NCBI GenBank assembly: GCA_006503475.1
Contig: RSEH01000011.1
Coordinates: 185,800 to 249,799, forward strand
Reading direction: 5' to 3'
Source of the DNA: Stentor roeselii
Taxonomy: Eukaryota; Ciliophora; Heterotrichea; Heterotrichida; Stentoridae
Length of the DNA stretch: 64,000 nt
The notes beneath the pieces are model-generated. The model searched no databases, was not told where the DNA came from, and saw only the letters and a list, made by a program, of their open reading frames with translations. Both the position numbers and the translations under genes were made by a program. Shown in pieces: positions 38,672-47,508 of this stretch. Numbering within the stretch: the stretch's first letter is position 1; each line of letters starts with the position of its first letter.

Positions 38672-40381
38672 TTATGGCTTATTACAGATCTGTCGACATA
38701 GCATCGGGTTGTTCAATGCTCGGGTACTTGCTTCTCGTACACTTGCTGAGAAGTCAGCAGTGTTAGCCAGTTCAGCCCAGATGCTGATGAACCCTGAGTG
38801 GTACTCGAAAAAGGCCTGAACTGCATTGGTCTGATGGTCGAAGATCTGGTTGATTCTTTTCCTTTTCAACAGATTGAGACTCTGATTCATCAAGATTTTC
38901 GACAGGTTCAAAAAAGTGAATGCCTTATGTCTTCTCGCTGATTGAAAAACCTGCAGTACCTGAATATTTCTTTCAAATAAAAATACCAGATGCAAAATTG
39001 ACGCCAAGGTAAAAGTTTGAGACAATTCATTTGACTTATGGTCAATACTTGACAACCCTATTAATTTAGCTGATTCCAAATCAAAGTTCAGTTCATTTTT
39101 CGAAGTCACTTTGCAGTAGTAACTGAAAAGCAGGTACCTGTGGAACTCGTCTGAGTTGTCATATGTCTGATGACACAACTTCTGCAACTTCAGCAAGTCC
39201 TGCAACTCTGAGGGCGTAACTATGTTGTCTTTAGAAAAACATCTGCAAAGTGATTGGCACAAATTTTGAGAGTCCCAGAGCTGCTCGTCGATTTGGTTAA
39301 ACTTCTGAAGGTATAAAAAGAGTTGAGTGAATGTCAGGTATTTCACACTGAACATTAAATTGTTTGATTGGGATTGTTGATTTATTTTAGGCCGATTCGA
39401 GTCGGATTCTAAGTTTTGGGAAATGCTTGAATCGTCTGGGTTGTTTTTTTTTTGAACGATGTAGACGACTGGTTCGTTTTTTTTACTTCCTGAAGGTGAA
39501 CTATTTTTTATTGATCCTTTTTTGAATATGCTGTCGCTTTCGTCGATTGATGATGATTTGGATGACTTACTGAAACCACTTGAGCTAGTCACTAATTCTC
39601 TTTCATTTTGATTATCTTTCTTAGGATCATCCTTTTCTTTACTTTTCTCAGATTCTTCAGAACTTTCAGAACTTTCAGAACTTTCAGAACTTTTCGATGC
39701 CTTTTCATTGATATTTCCAGTCGGAGTTTCAATTCTATTAAAATTTTCTATTTTTTTCTCAATTTTTCCATTTTCCTTGATGTTAAACTGGGCAGGTTTC
39801 GCCTGTGAATTTTTATCAGCAGTGACAATCTTTTCAATATGAAGTCTGGGGACCGAGGGTCTTGCAGGTTGAACTTCAGGAAGAACAAGAGGCTGCGGCT
39901 TATCATTCAAAGGAATGTGGTTCAAAACAGGCTCGTATCCCTTTGACTGGACTTTAGGAGTTAACTGGATCTCCACCGGGTGAAGCACTTTCACTGGCGG
40001 GTCATTTTTTTTCATATCAACTGGCGGAGGAGAAGATTTTTTCGAGTCAGAAGACAGGTCGTCTGAAGACGACGACAGAGAAGTTTCTTTTTTTTTCTCG
40101 TATTTAAATGAACGAAGACGACTCACTGACTCTTTCTTCTCTGGAGGCTTTATTAAGGACTCTGGCGTGAATCGGAAGTCAGAGTTTTTAGCTGGCTGCT
40201 TTATTGAAGGCTTGCTGTCTATTGATGAAAAACCTGACTCGGTCTCGTTTCTTACTGCGATTGATTTTTTCGCTTTTGGGGGAGCGAATTTTTCACCGAA
40301 TTTCAAACCTTTTGAATAGTCAAGGATTTTAGGGTGGCTGGAGGAACTGCTGTCGCTCATACTGTCATTGACTCCTTTCAT
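38672..40381 (-). CDS. Ser/Glu-rich disordered protein with helical C-terminus, unknown function
   Basis: A 569-residue protein. About 1-345 are low-complexity, rich in Ser, Lys, Pro and acidic residues, with a 9-base tandem repeat coding SSE triplets (ASKSSESSESSESSEESEK). About 350-569 are all-helical and Leu/Phe-rich (YLTFTQLFLYLQKFNQ, LQDLLKLQKLCHQTY, ILHLVFLFERNIQVLQVFQ, ILMNQSLNLLKRKRINQI). No domain recognised. An ELMO-like fold was considered but not supported. Many Ser-acidic sites would suit CK2-type phosphorylation. It ends 8 bp from the CAP-centrin stop and starts 31 bp from the divergent PH-like gene. Confidence 0.78.
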   Translation of the reverse strand: MKGVNDSMSDSSSSSHPKILDYSKGLKFGEKFAPPKAKKSIAVRNETESGFSSIDSKPSIKQPAKNSDFRFTPESLIKPPEKKESVSRLRSFKYEKKKETSLSSSSDDLSSDSKKSSPPPVDMKKNDPPVKVLHPVEIQLTPKVQSKGYEPVLNHIPLNDKPQPLVLPEVQPARPSVPRLHIEKIVTADKNSQAKPAQFNIKENGKIEKKIENFNRIETPTGNINEKASKSSESSESSESSEESEKSKEKDDPKKDNQNERELVTSSSGFSKSSKSSSIDESDSIFKKGSIKNSSPSGSKKNEPVVYIVQKKNNPDDSSISQNLESDSNRPKINQQSQSNNLMFSVKYLTFTQLFLYLQKFNQIDEQLWDSQNLCQSLCRCFSKDNIVTPSELQDLLKLQKLCHQTYDNSDEFHRYLLFSYYCKVTSKNELNFDLESAKLIGLSSIDHKSNELSQTFTLASILHLVFLFERNIQVLQVFQSARRHKAFTFLNLSKILMNQSLNLLKRKRINQIFDHQTNAVQAFFEYHSGFISIWAELANTADFSASVREASTRALNNPMLCRQICNKP

Positions 40382-40412
40382 TATAATTCAATCTATAATT
40401 TGGATTAGGATT

Positions 40413-41453
40413 ATGGAAAGTTTACTAGAAAAAGGTTGGAAATAAATAGAGAGAAACTTGATTGGTGATTTACCTGGCATTAGTTTTGTATTAGATGGAA
40501 AACTGCTAAGGATTCAAGTAATAACTAATGACCTTTTATTCGAAATCCTTCTGAACGGTCCAGAAAAATCTCAAACCCAGGTCATCTGCACAACAGTCAA
40601 CTCCTTTCCAAGTGTATGCGACGGTAGAAACCTTCTCTCCGAACAAAAAACCGCACCATTCATTCCAAGTACATCAGAACTAATAAACCTGCTTCCATCC
40701 CTAAGTGAAAAAGTCTTAAAAAACGATCAATTCGGTTCATTCCAGCTTCTAAGTCTCTACCCATTAGAGATCTGGTCAAAGCCCTCAATGAACTGGTTTT
40801 ACTGCACAGAAATCGACGTCTGCAACCCGAAACGAAGAAAAAACCGAGTCCTGGTCGTGACTCACAGTCACTTACTCGTCCTTTCACCTCACCAGACGAA
40901 ACCTTTAGCAGTTCTAATATTCTGGGCAGAGCTCTTCGCATTATCCTCAGTCCAAAGGAGCAAAACAGACGAAAACTCGATAATCCTTGAATGGAAACTC
41001 GAGTCCGAATCAACTTTTCAGCAGTTTAAGTTAAGCAACTCGAAGCTCGTCACAAAGTTAATCAGTGGAAACTTGTCACGTCTCGGAAGCATCCCTTCTT
41101 ACAGCTTTTTAGTCGAAATCGAGGAAAATGAAGACAGGTTCAAAGTTTTTGAAGTTTTGAGAAAAATCGAGAGATGTGAACGTCTTTTGGAAACTATTGT
41201 CGATGATGAAAAGTTACTTGACTTGATTGCTTTGTATCAGAAAGCCATTGAGTATCTTTCAGCGGGTAATGACTCTCGCGCAGAAGTTTATATTAAAAAG
41301 CTTCAGGCACTTTTCAATGATGTCAGGGTTTTGAAGCAGATTTTCAGTGAGATGAGGAGCAAGGAAAGCAAGACTCGGATAAAAAATCAGGAAAAACAGA
41401 AATCCAAAAGTTTTGATGAGAGAAAAGGTGAAGAACGTTCAAATTCCATTTAA
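40413..41453 (+). CDS. Possible PH-like domain protein, one 15-nt intron
   Basis: Exons 40413-40434 and 40450-41453 give 341 residues. The first frame from the ATG at 40413 meets TAA inside gttggaaataaatag. Removing that 15-mer gives MESLLEKERNLIGDLPGISF in frame and makes a start upstream of the otherwise ATG-less frame. About 100-215 alternate beta strands (SFQLLSLYPLEIWSKPSM, RVLVVTHSHLLVLSP, LEWKLESESTFQQFKLSN) in a PH/GRAM-like pattern. About 225-300 are helical, and the tail is basic. The PH assignment is weak, and no lipid-binding motif is clear. The intron starts GTTG rather than GTAA, the only such case in the window. Confidence 0.75.
40435..40449 (+). other. 15-nt intron with GTTG 5' end
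   Basis: gttggaaataaatag. It keeps the A at position 10 and the TAG end but not the GTAA start. It is supported by restoring an ATG start and an unbroken frame of 342 codons. Confidence 0.7.
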
Positions 41454-41508
41454 ATTAATTGGGTGTTATGAGTATAAAGTTATATTAAGGGTCGTTTTGG
41501 GTCTCTGC

Positions 41509-41820
41509 ATGGAAAGTCTTCAAAATGTGAATTCTTTTCAATTGTCGCAAATCAGGAAGAACCACGTAAGACTTAAAAAAAACCATTCCTTCCAAACATC
41601 TTTCAACTCTTCCAACCTTCAGTCTACTGATCAACGTCCAGTTCAAAAGTCCAGCCTTGTCTGTTTAACCCTTACGAAGAAAAACCATGAACAACCCGAC
41701 GACAGAGTCAAGAAAATAATCGACCAGGTCGCGAAAAAAGATGAAAAAGATGAAAAACTGGGCAAAAGTCAATGCCCAAGGAATGAGTTTCACTTTTACT
41801 GTCCAAAAGAAAATGTTTAG
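41509..41820 (+). CDS. Small basic hypothetical protein overlapping the rhomboid-like gene
   Basis: A 103-codon frame from ATG 41509: hydrophilic, Lys/Gln/Ser-rich, with a charged helix (DDRVKKIIDQVAKKDEKDEK) and a C-terminal CPRNEFHFYCP. Its last 156 bases are antisense to the end of the rhomboid/Derlin-like gene. Codon choice looks coding, but so does the opposite strand. It may be a real convergent gene with a 3' overlap, or an accident of the complementary frame. No domain recognised. Confidence 0.4.
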   Translation: MESLQNVNSFQLSQIRKNHVRLKKNHSFQTSFNSSNLQSTDQRPVQKSSLVCLTLTKKNHEQPDDRVKKIIDQVAKKDEKDEKLGKSQCPRNEFHFYCPKENV

Positions 41821-42300
41821 AGTTGAGTCTTGGTTTCGAATCATCAGGTTGTAGTAGTAAAAAGTTGTAAATGCGCAAGAACCGTAAATCAAACAAGGAG
41901 ACCCTGGACATTCTTCAGGTGATAAAGAGTATTCTTTGAACAAATGAAGGAAAACTCGAAGGAATAGACCGATCACTATGTTGTTCGTTGTGAAGAAGTA
42001 AATAAAACTTAACGTTCCCATCTCTTTTTCTAGTCGAGATTGACCTGCTGTAAAGTAAAGATTTGTCAGGAGAAATAAAAGGTTCGAGTGGGAAACGTAT
42101 GGAAAGGATAAAAATTGGTAAAAGTGAAGATGGACCTTTGTTGTGTTTGAGATCATGAGAGGGAAAATTAGACTTGGAGATTTTAAATAAATCAATGAGG
42201 AAAGGATGTTCATTATGATCAGGATTCTGCAGAAGAGGCTGATGCTTTTCATGAAAATTGCAGTTGAGTTTAGGATTTTTTTGAGAAATTCAAGAACCAT
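41665..42300 (-). CDS. Rhomboid/Derlin-like membrane protein
   Basis: A 211-residue, very hydrophobic protein with about five or six spans. The order fits the rhomboid-like superfamily: a span then IFPLMISNTTKVHLHFYQFL, VSHSNLLFLLTNLYF, SRLEKEMGTLSFIYFFTTN, and near the end KLIPWALTFAQFF and DLVDYFLDSVVGL (the 'PW..L....D..GI..GH' region of Derlins). The catalytic GxS...H of true rhomboid proteases is not seen, so it is closer to Derlin/UBAC2-type pseudoproteases, which act in ER-associated degradation. A candidate 15-mer gtaagggttaaacag at the stop could be an intron extending the protein by some 55 codons, but it ends CAG and the extension is not convincing. Confidence 0.75.
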   Translation of the reverse strand: MVLEFLKKILNSTAIFMKSISLFCRILIIMNILSSLIYLKSPSLIFPLMISNTTKVHLHFYQFLSFPYVSHSNLLFLLTNLYFTAGQSRLEKEMGTLSFIYFFTTNNIVIGLFLRVFLHLFKEYSLSPEECPGSPCLIYGSCAFTTFYYYNLMIRNQDSTLNIFFWTVKVKLIPWALTFAQFFIFFIFFRDLVDYFLDSVVGLFMVFLRKG

Positions 42301-42577
42301 TTTTCTTAGATGAATTTTAAATGTCTTGTAGATGAACTGTGAGTAACCTCTTAGCTTTAAACTGAATATTTAATAGATTTGAATATAAGTTTCATATTAT
42401 TTAGATATTTCTTAAATTCTGGAAAAGAAAACTTTTGAATGCTTCAAAAATCTTAAAATATCTTATCGTTAATATCTCGATATCATGAATCGAAATTATT
42501 CAGGATATTTCAGAAAAGTTATTAGAAACCAAAAAAAAGCCAATTTGATAAATTACTCGAAATCTGAGGTTATAAAA

Positions 42578-45187
42578 ATGAGATTTGTTTTTTTGATTCT
42601 GCTCATGCTTGGGCTAGTCAATTCAGGTACACTTCCAGTCTTCCAAGACAAGTTTTACCAAAGAAAACTCTTCTCAAGGTCAACTTCATTGGCGCCGATA
42701 CGAGTTTTCTTTGATTACCAAAACTTTAATCTAGGTTCAACAGCTTTAAACGAAGAGTTCCAGTTAAAACTAGTGAAATTCTTAAATAACTTCTTGACAA
42801 ACTCTGTGAAAACCTTTTCATTACTTGATTCTCTTGCAATAAGTGAAGCTTCTTGCGGTCCATTAATCTCTTTGCCATTACAGCACATTGACCCAGGCCT
42901 TGCAGGTTACGACTTGATCACTTACTTCTCATCAATTTCATCAGAAACGGCTGATTTCACATCTTATTCAGGCATCTGTGATTTAGACTCAACTGAACAA
43001 AACCGAGTCACTGCAGGGTACATAATGCTAAACTCTTTTAAATTCAACCAACTGAGCCTTAAGGCGAAGTTCGCGACGATCTTACAAGAAATGACTCACA
43101 TTCTCGCTTTTTCCACCGAACTTTACCCATATTGGAAAAATTTCACCGGGCAACTTTATGAGAAAAGTCGTCAGTTCTCTCAAATTTCGATAAGAGGAAC
43201 TAACAAAATAACCCTGGTGACTCAAAATGTGACTTTAAAGGCTCAAGAAGCTTTTGGATGCAGTACTTTAACTGGTGTTGAACTAGAAGAGTATCAGCAG
43301 ACCGGACTGGCAGCTCTTTGGGACAAGAGGATTTTGTTCAACGATTACATGACGAGTACCTTGCAAAACGACTTCATTATCTCAACAGTCACGCTTGCCT
43401 TGTTGAGGGACTCAGGGTGGTACGACGTTGATTATTCCAGGGCTCAAGTCCCTGTCTTTGGAAAAAGCTCTGGATGCGAGTTTTTTAATTCAAAGTGCAT
43501 TGTAAGTGGAACAAGCTCCTTTCCTGACCTCTGGTGCACAAGTCCTAGTGATATGACTTGTGACTCCTTTGCCAACTCGAAGGCTTTCTGCAACTTGGCG
43601 ACTTGGACTTCAGTTCCTCTCGCTTTTCAGTACTTTACGACGAGTTCTTCAGCTGGAAGTGACGGATCAACTGATTATTGTCCTTATTTTTCAGGATATA
43701 ATAACGGGTACTGCAAAGGGACCAGTGTTGGAGCATTGTTTGATGAAAGGACTTCAGAGGTTTATGGAAGTAGAAGCAAGTGCTTTAGAAGCACTTTGAT
43801 AAGAAGTCCTGACAACTTTGTTAATGTTTATGCAGCTTGCTATGAAGTAATTAGCTGCTCGGATACCGCGGCTACTGTGAAAGTTGGAGATTTTAATGTT
43901 TTATGTCCTTTTACTGGAGGAAGTGTTTCAATTGATGGGTTTAATGGAGTTATTTATTGTCCTAGTTCTAATGTTTTGTGTAGAGATGCGCCTTGTCCTG
44001 CTGCTTGTTTCGGGTCTGGCAAATGTGTGAATGGCTTCTGTGTCTGTGATTCTGGATTTTCAGGAGATGACTGCTCAGTGATATGCCCAGATAATTGCAA
44101 AAATTGTTTAAGTGATTCAACTTGTACCACTTGCAATGAAGGATTCTATTTGAATTCTGGGGTTTGCATATTTTGTATAAGCAATTGCAATATCTGTTCT
44201 AGTTCGAGCACTTGTGGTAGCTGTAAAGCTGGGTATTACCTTGCAACGTCTACTTCTTGTGTGAAATGCAGTAGTGTATGCACTGAATGCAAGTCTTCTA
44301 CTCTTTGCACTGCATGTGTGGCAGGAAGATATCTTACCTCTACATGGACATGCTCGAGCTGTCCTAGTAACTGTGATACTTGTACAAGCTCTTCAATTTG
44401 TTCTATATGTAAGATAGGCTACTTTAAAACATCGACGAATACTTGTTCACTTTGCCCTTCAACTTGCAGAACATGCAGCTCATCAACGATATGCATTGAT
44501 TGCAAACCAGGAAACTATTTAAATTCAAATAATGCATGCATAAAATGTGTGTCTCCATGTAGTTCATGCCAATCATCTAGTGTATGCTTTAGTTGCATTG
44601 CAGGTTTTTATCTTTCAAGTAGTTTCACCTGTTTACCTTGTACAAAAGGGTGCATTTCTTGTAGTGTCTTTGAGGCTTGCAAACAATGTGGCTCAGGGTA
44701 CTATTATTTATACTCAACGAATAAATGTGGAACATGCTCATCTGGTTGTTCAACATGCGACAATACTTTAACATGTAAAGTTTGTAAATTGGGTTTTTTT
44801 TTGAATTCGCAAAATACTTGCTCATCTTGTCCTACAACTTGCTCAGCTTGTTCATCTGGCACAGTTTGCACCACCTGTAAGAATAATTATTACCTATCTA
44901 GTTCTAGTTGTTTGGCATGTGTTTCTCCGTGCTTAAATTGCTCTTCAGCCACAACTTGTACAAGCTGTATTGCAGGATATTTTTTAAGTAATGGTAGCTG
45001 CCTAGCTTGTATTAGTCCTTGCAAGACTTGCTCATCTGCAACAACTTGTGTTTCCTGTCTGAGCGGATTTTATTTATCTAGTGGACGTTGTCTAGCTTGT
45101 CCAAGTAAATGCTTCGAATGCACATCTCTTAGTTCCTGCTCATCATGCCTCGCTGGATTTACTTTAGTCTCTGGATTATGTTATTGA
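42578..45187 (+). CDS. Leishmanolysin-like (peptidase M8/GP63) protein, probable pseudoprotease, with Cys-rich repeats
   Basis: An 869-residue protein. The ATG at 42578 starts a signal peptide (MRFVFLILLMLGLVNSG). An upstream in-frame ATG (42485) would bury it. About 40-500 follow leishmanolysin, with GYIMLNSFKFNQLS, the active-site helix, WDKRILFNDYMTST (Met-turn M258) and many conserved Cys. The zinc site is broken: HExxH reads Q170-E171-M-T-H174, and the third His (normally HWEKR) is L247 in ALWDKR. Catalysis is therefore unlikely. One EGF-like unit (ACFGSGKCVNGFCVCDSGF) follows, then about eight or nine furin-like repeats of about 40 residues (C-x2-C...C-x2-C, for example CSTCDNTLTCKVCKLGFF). 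No C-terminal membrane span, so probably secreted. The stop is TGA. Confidence 0.88.
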   Translation: MRFVFLILLMLGLVNSGTLPVFQDKFYQRKLFSRSTSLAPIRVFFDYQNFNLGSTALNEEFQLKLVKFLNNFLTNSVKTFSLLDSLAISEASCGPLISLPLQHIDPGLAGYDLITYFSSISSETADFTSYSGICDLDSTEQNRVTAGYIMLNSFKFNQLSLKAKFATILQEMTHILAFSTELYPYWKNFTGQLYEKSRQFSQISIRGTNKITLVTQNVTLKAQEAFGCSTLTGVELEEYQQTGLAALWDKRILFNDYMTSTLQNDFIISTVTLALLRDSGWYDVDYSRAQVPVFGKSSGCEFFNSKCIVSGTSSFPDLWCTSPSDMTCDSFANSKAFCNLATWTSVPLAFQYFTTSSSAGSDGSTDYCPYFSGYNNGYCKGTSVGALFDERTSEVYGSRSKCFRSTLIRSPDNFVNVYAACYEVISCSDTAATVKVGDFNVLCPFTGGSVSIDGFNGVIYCPSSNVLCRDAPCPAACFGSGKCVNGFCVCDSGFSGDDCSVICPDNCKNCLSDSTCTTCNEGFYLNSGVCIFCISNCNICSSSSTCGSCKAGYYLATSTSCVKCSSVCTECKSSTLCTACVAGRYLTSTWTCSSCPSNCDTCTSSSICSICKIGYFKTSTNTCSLCPSTCRTCSSSTICIDCKPGNYLNSNNACIKCVSPCSSCQSSSVCFSCIAGFYLSSSFTCLPCTKGCISCSVFEACKQCGSGYYYLYSTNKCGTCSSGCSTCDNTLTCKVCKLGFFLNSQNTCSSCPTTCSACSSGTVCTTCKNNYYLSSSSCLACVSPCLNCSSATTCTSCIAGYFLSNGSCLACISPCKTCSSATTCVSCLSGFYLSSGRCLACPSKCFECTSLSSCSSCLAGFTLVSGLCY

Positions 45188-45675
45188 GTCTAAATAGTTT
45201 TAAATAGTTTTAAGTAGTTTATTTCATGAAAATTTGATGCATTAATATCAAATCACATATTTAACGAAAGTAGAATAGATTTATCTTTTGAAGAGCATTT
45301 CTATATATCTGCTGGCAAATTGAGAAGTAATTTATTTACTTATATCAAAAGGTTTATAATAGCATTATTTATTAAAATACTATCAAGTTTACAAATTAAG
45401 ATATTTAAGGAGAATCTTTAATTTTCTTGATAAAATAATTTTACAATATCTGCCTGATATTTTCACATGAAATATGATCATAAATGTCTGAATTGACTCA
45501 TTGTGATAATTTCAAAGGATCCATCTAGATATACAATCTGTATATTGAATAATCTAAGATGCTAAGTTGAAAATACTCTAAAATTACTTGAAAGTTGAAT
45601 ATCAAAATCAAACCATTAAGTCTAACCCTAAATAACAACAAAATGAATGCAATCTTTTAATTACTTCTACCTAAT
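45188..45675. other. Convergent intergenic, no gene seen
   Basis: Between the 3' ends of the leishmanolysin-like and ABCG genes. AT-rich. A short imperfect repeat of the type taaatagtttt occurs just after the TGA stop. Confidence 0.6.
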
Positions 45676-47508
45676 CTAGTTTTTCTTAATACTTGAGGAC
45701 CTTACCTGAAGATGCAACAGTAAAAGTGCAAGAACAGCAAAAGCAACGATAAGAACAAGACTCATTAAAATATTCTCAGAGATATCTCCAGTATAATTGT
45801 ATCTATCTTCAGGATCATATTGAACATCATCATCTAAATCCAAATCATCGAATTCATTTTTCAACAGCGCATTCCTCAAGTAATAAAAAGGACTAATAAA
45901 TCTCAACCAATTTATGAAATCGGAAGGGCTTTCAGGGTCAGTCAAAATTCCACCAAGTAGCAATAAACCATTTGAAATAGTTGATACGATTGGCTGTGAT
46001 ATAATCGGAGTGACAGAGACTGCCCCAGCTATCAAGCCAATCAGAAAACCGACGATGTAAATCAAAATCGATATCAAAATAGTGTTCGGCACTTTATAAG
46101 ACTCTTCTTGATTGAGGTCAGCAACGTAATAAGTGCAAAACACTATGAACAAAGTAGTGTAAATCATCATAGGAATCTCGAACATTGCTTTTGTGAAAAA
46201 ATAGATAAACGGGCGGTAAAGGCCTTCTTTTATCTCTTTTAACACAATGCCTCGCTCATACGCCACATTCATAGAAACGTTGAAATTCGGGATAAAATTG
46301 AAAATGAAAAGAAAAATCAAGAGAATTCCTCCTCGATTTTCAACTCCCTCACTATCGTAGTCCAAGTCATGATAAATCAAATCGAGAAGCACAGTAAAAA
46401 CAATAGTTTGAGCTACTTTCATGCCGAAACAAAAAGGGTTTCGCTTTAGATTGATCACTTCTCTCCAGATCAGCCAGAGGAAGCTCTTGTTAAACCCAGT
46501 TTCGAAATGCGACTCTTGAACAGGACTACCAACACATTCCTGATCAATATCATTCCAGATGCTTTTTCCCAAACCTTCATACTTTTCATTAAGTTTTTGA
46601 ATAATTTTCTGCTCAGCTTCAGTAATATTATTTCTATCTTCAATTCTCAAAAGTTTAATAAAGAATTCAGGAGGATTTACATGATCGGCAATGGGGTATC
46701 CTGCATCCCTGAAGTACTCGACCGAGTCGCTAGCCCTGCCTTGATAGACGAACCTTCCTTCCTGCATGAGGCAAAGGCGATCAATCATTTCGAACATCGC
46801 AAAGCTTGGCTGGTGAACAGTGGTAATAACAGTGACCCCTAGCCCAGCCGCTGTTTTTAACGCATCAAAAACGCTTTTAGCTAAAAAGCTATCAAGTCCC
46901 GAAGTGGGTTCATCTAAAATGAGCACTGACGGAAGAAGCATCATTTCCGCAGCAATCACGACTCTCTTTTTTTCTCCTCCAGACAGTCCTTTCACGATGC
47001 TGCCGCCGATGATACTGTGCTTTACTTTGGTCAGTTTGAACTGTTCGAGGATTTTATTGATTCTTGCGTTGATTTCTTCCTTTGGACCAGAAACTCGGAG
47101 GTTCAGGTTAAACTTTAAAAACTCGAGAGGAGTCATAAACTCGAATAAAATGCTTTCTTGAGGGATGTAACGAATTATTGCTCCGGTTTCCAGCTCATCT
47201 ATCTTCGTGCTGTTCACCCAAATGTCCCCCGTGATTTCAAAAGACGATTCCATCACAAGCTGGTTGGAAAGCAAGGAGAGTAAAGAGGTCTTCCCGCAAC
47301 CTGATAAGCCCATAATTGCGAGGATTTCTCCGGGGTTCGCATAACCTGAAACATTTTTTATAGCGTGTAAGGGCTTTGGCGATGAATCTATTGTGAAGTT
47401 GAGGTTTTCCCATTTTAACACCACTCTATGAATATCGTCAGCACTGTCTAAAGATCTGGAATTTTCTTCTGCAAGTAAGTGCGAGGTTTCTTTTTGAGTG
47501 TCTGCCAT
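45676..47508 (-). CDS. ABCG-family half-transporter
   Basis: A 610-residue protein with nucleotide-binding domain first and membrane domain second, the ABCG (WHITE/BCRP) order. Walker A GLSGCGKTS (67-75), Q-loop Q117, signature KGLSGGEKKR (173-182), Walker B VLILDEPTSGLDS (195-207), H-switch H232 in TTVHQPS. About 345-605 hold six hydrophobic spans. A full transporter would need a homo- or heterodimer. Known members move lipids, sterols or drugs; the substrate here is unknown. All ATPase residues are intact. The start is in ttATAAATGGC. Confidence 0.95.
   Translation of the reverse strand: MADTQKETSHLLAEENSRSLDSADDIHRVVLKWENLNFTIDSSPKPLHAIKNVSGYANPGEILAIMGLSGCGKTSLLSLLSNQLVMESSFEITGDIWVNSTKIDELETGAIIRYIPQESILFEFMTPLEFLKFNLNLRVSGPKEEINARINKILEQFKLTKVKHSIIGGSIVKGLSGGEKKRVVIAAEMMLLPSVLILDEPTSGLDSFLAKSVFDALKTAAGLGVTVITTVHQPSFAMFEMIDRLCLMQEGRFVYQGRASDSVEYFRDAGYPIADHVNPPEFFIKLLRIEDRNNITEAEQKIIQKLNEKYEGLGKSIWNDIDQECVGSPVQESHFETGFNKSFLWLIWREVINLKRNPFCFGMKVAQTIVFTVLLDLIYHDLDYDSEGVENRGGILLIFLFIFNFIPNFNVSMNVAYERGIVLKEIKEGLYRPFIYFFTKAMFEIPMMIYTTLFIVFCTYYVADLNQEESYKVPNTILISILIYIVGFLIGLIAGAVSVTPIISQPIVSTISNGLLLLGGILTDPESPSDFINWLRFISPFYYLRNALLKNEFDDLDLDDDVQYDPEDRYNYTGDISENILMSLVLIVAFAVLALLLLHLQVRSSSIKKN

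Noticed and set aside
41661-41675. gtaagggttaaacag (minus strand) as an intron at the end of the rhomboid-like gene
   Set aside because: It starts GTAA with A at position 10 but ends CAG, not TAG, and the added ~55 codons show no family similarity. Kept only as a note.
42485-42577. Upstream ATG of the leishmanolysin-like gene (31 extra residues)
   Set aside because: It would place a charged tail in front of a clear signal peptide. The ATG at 42578 is preferred.
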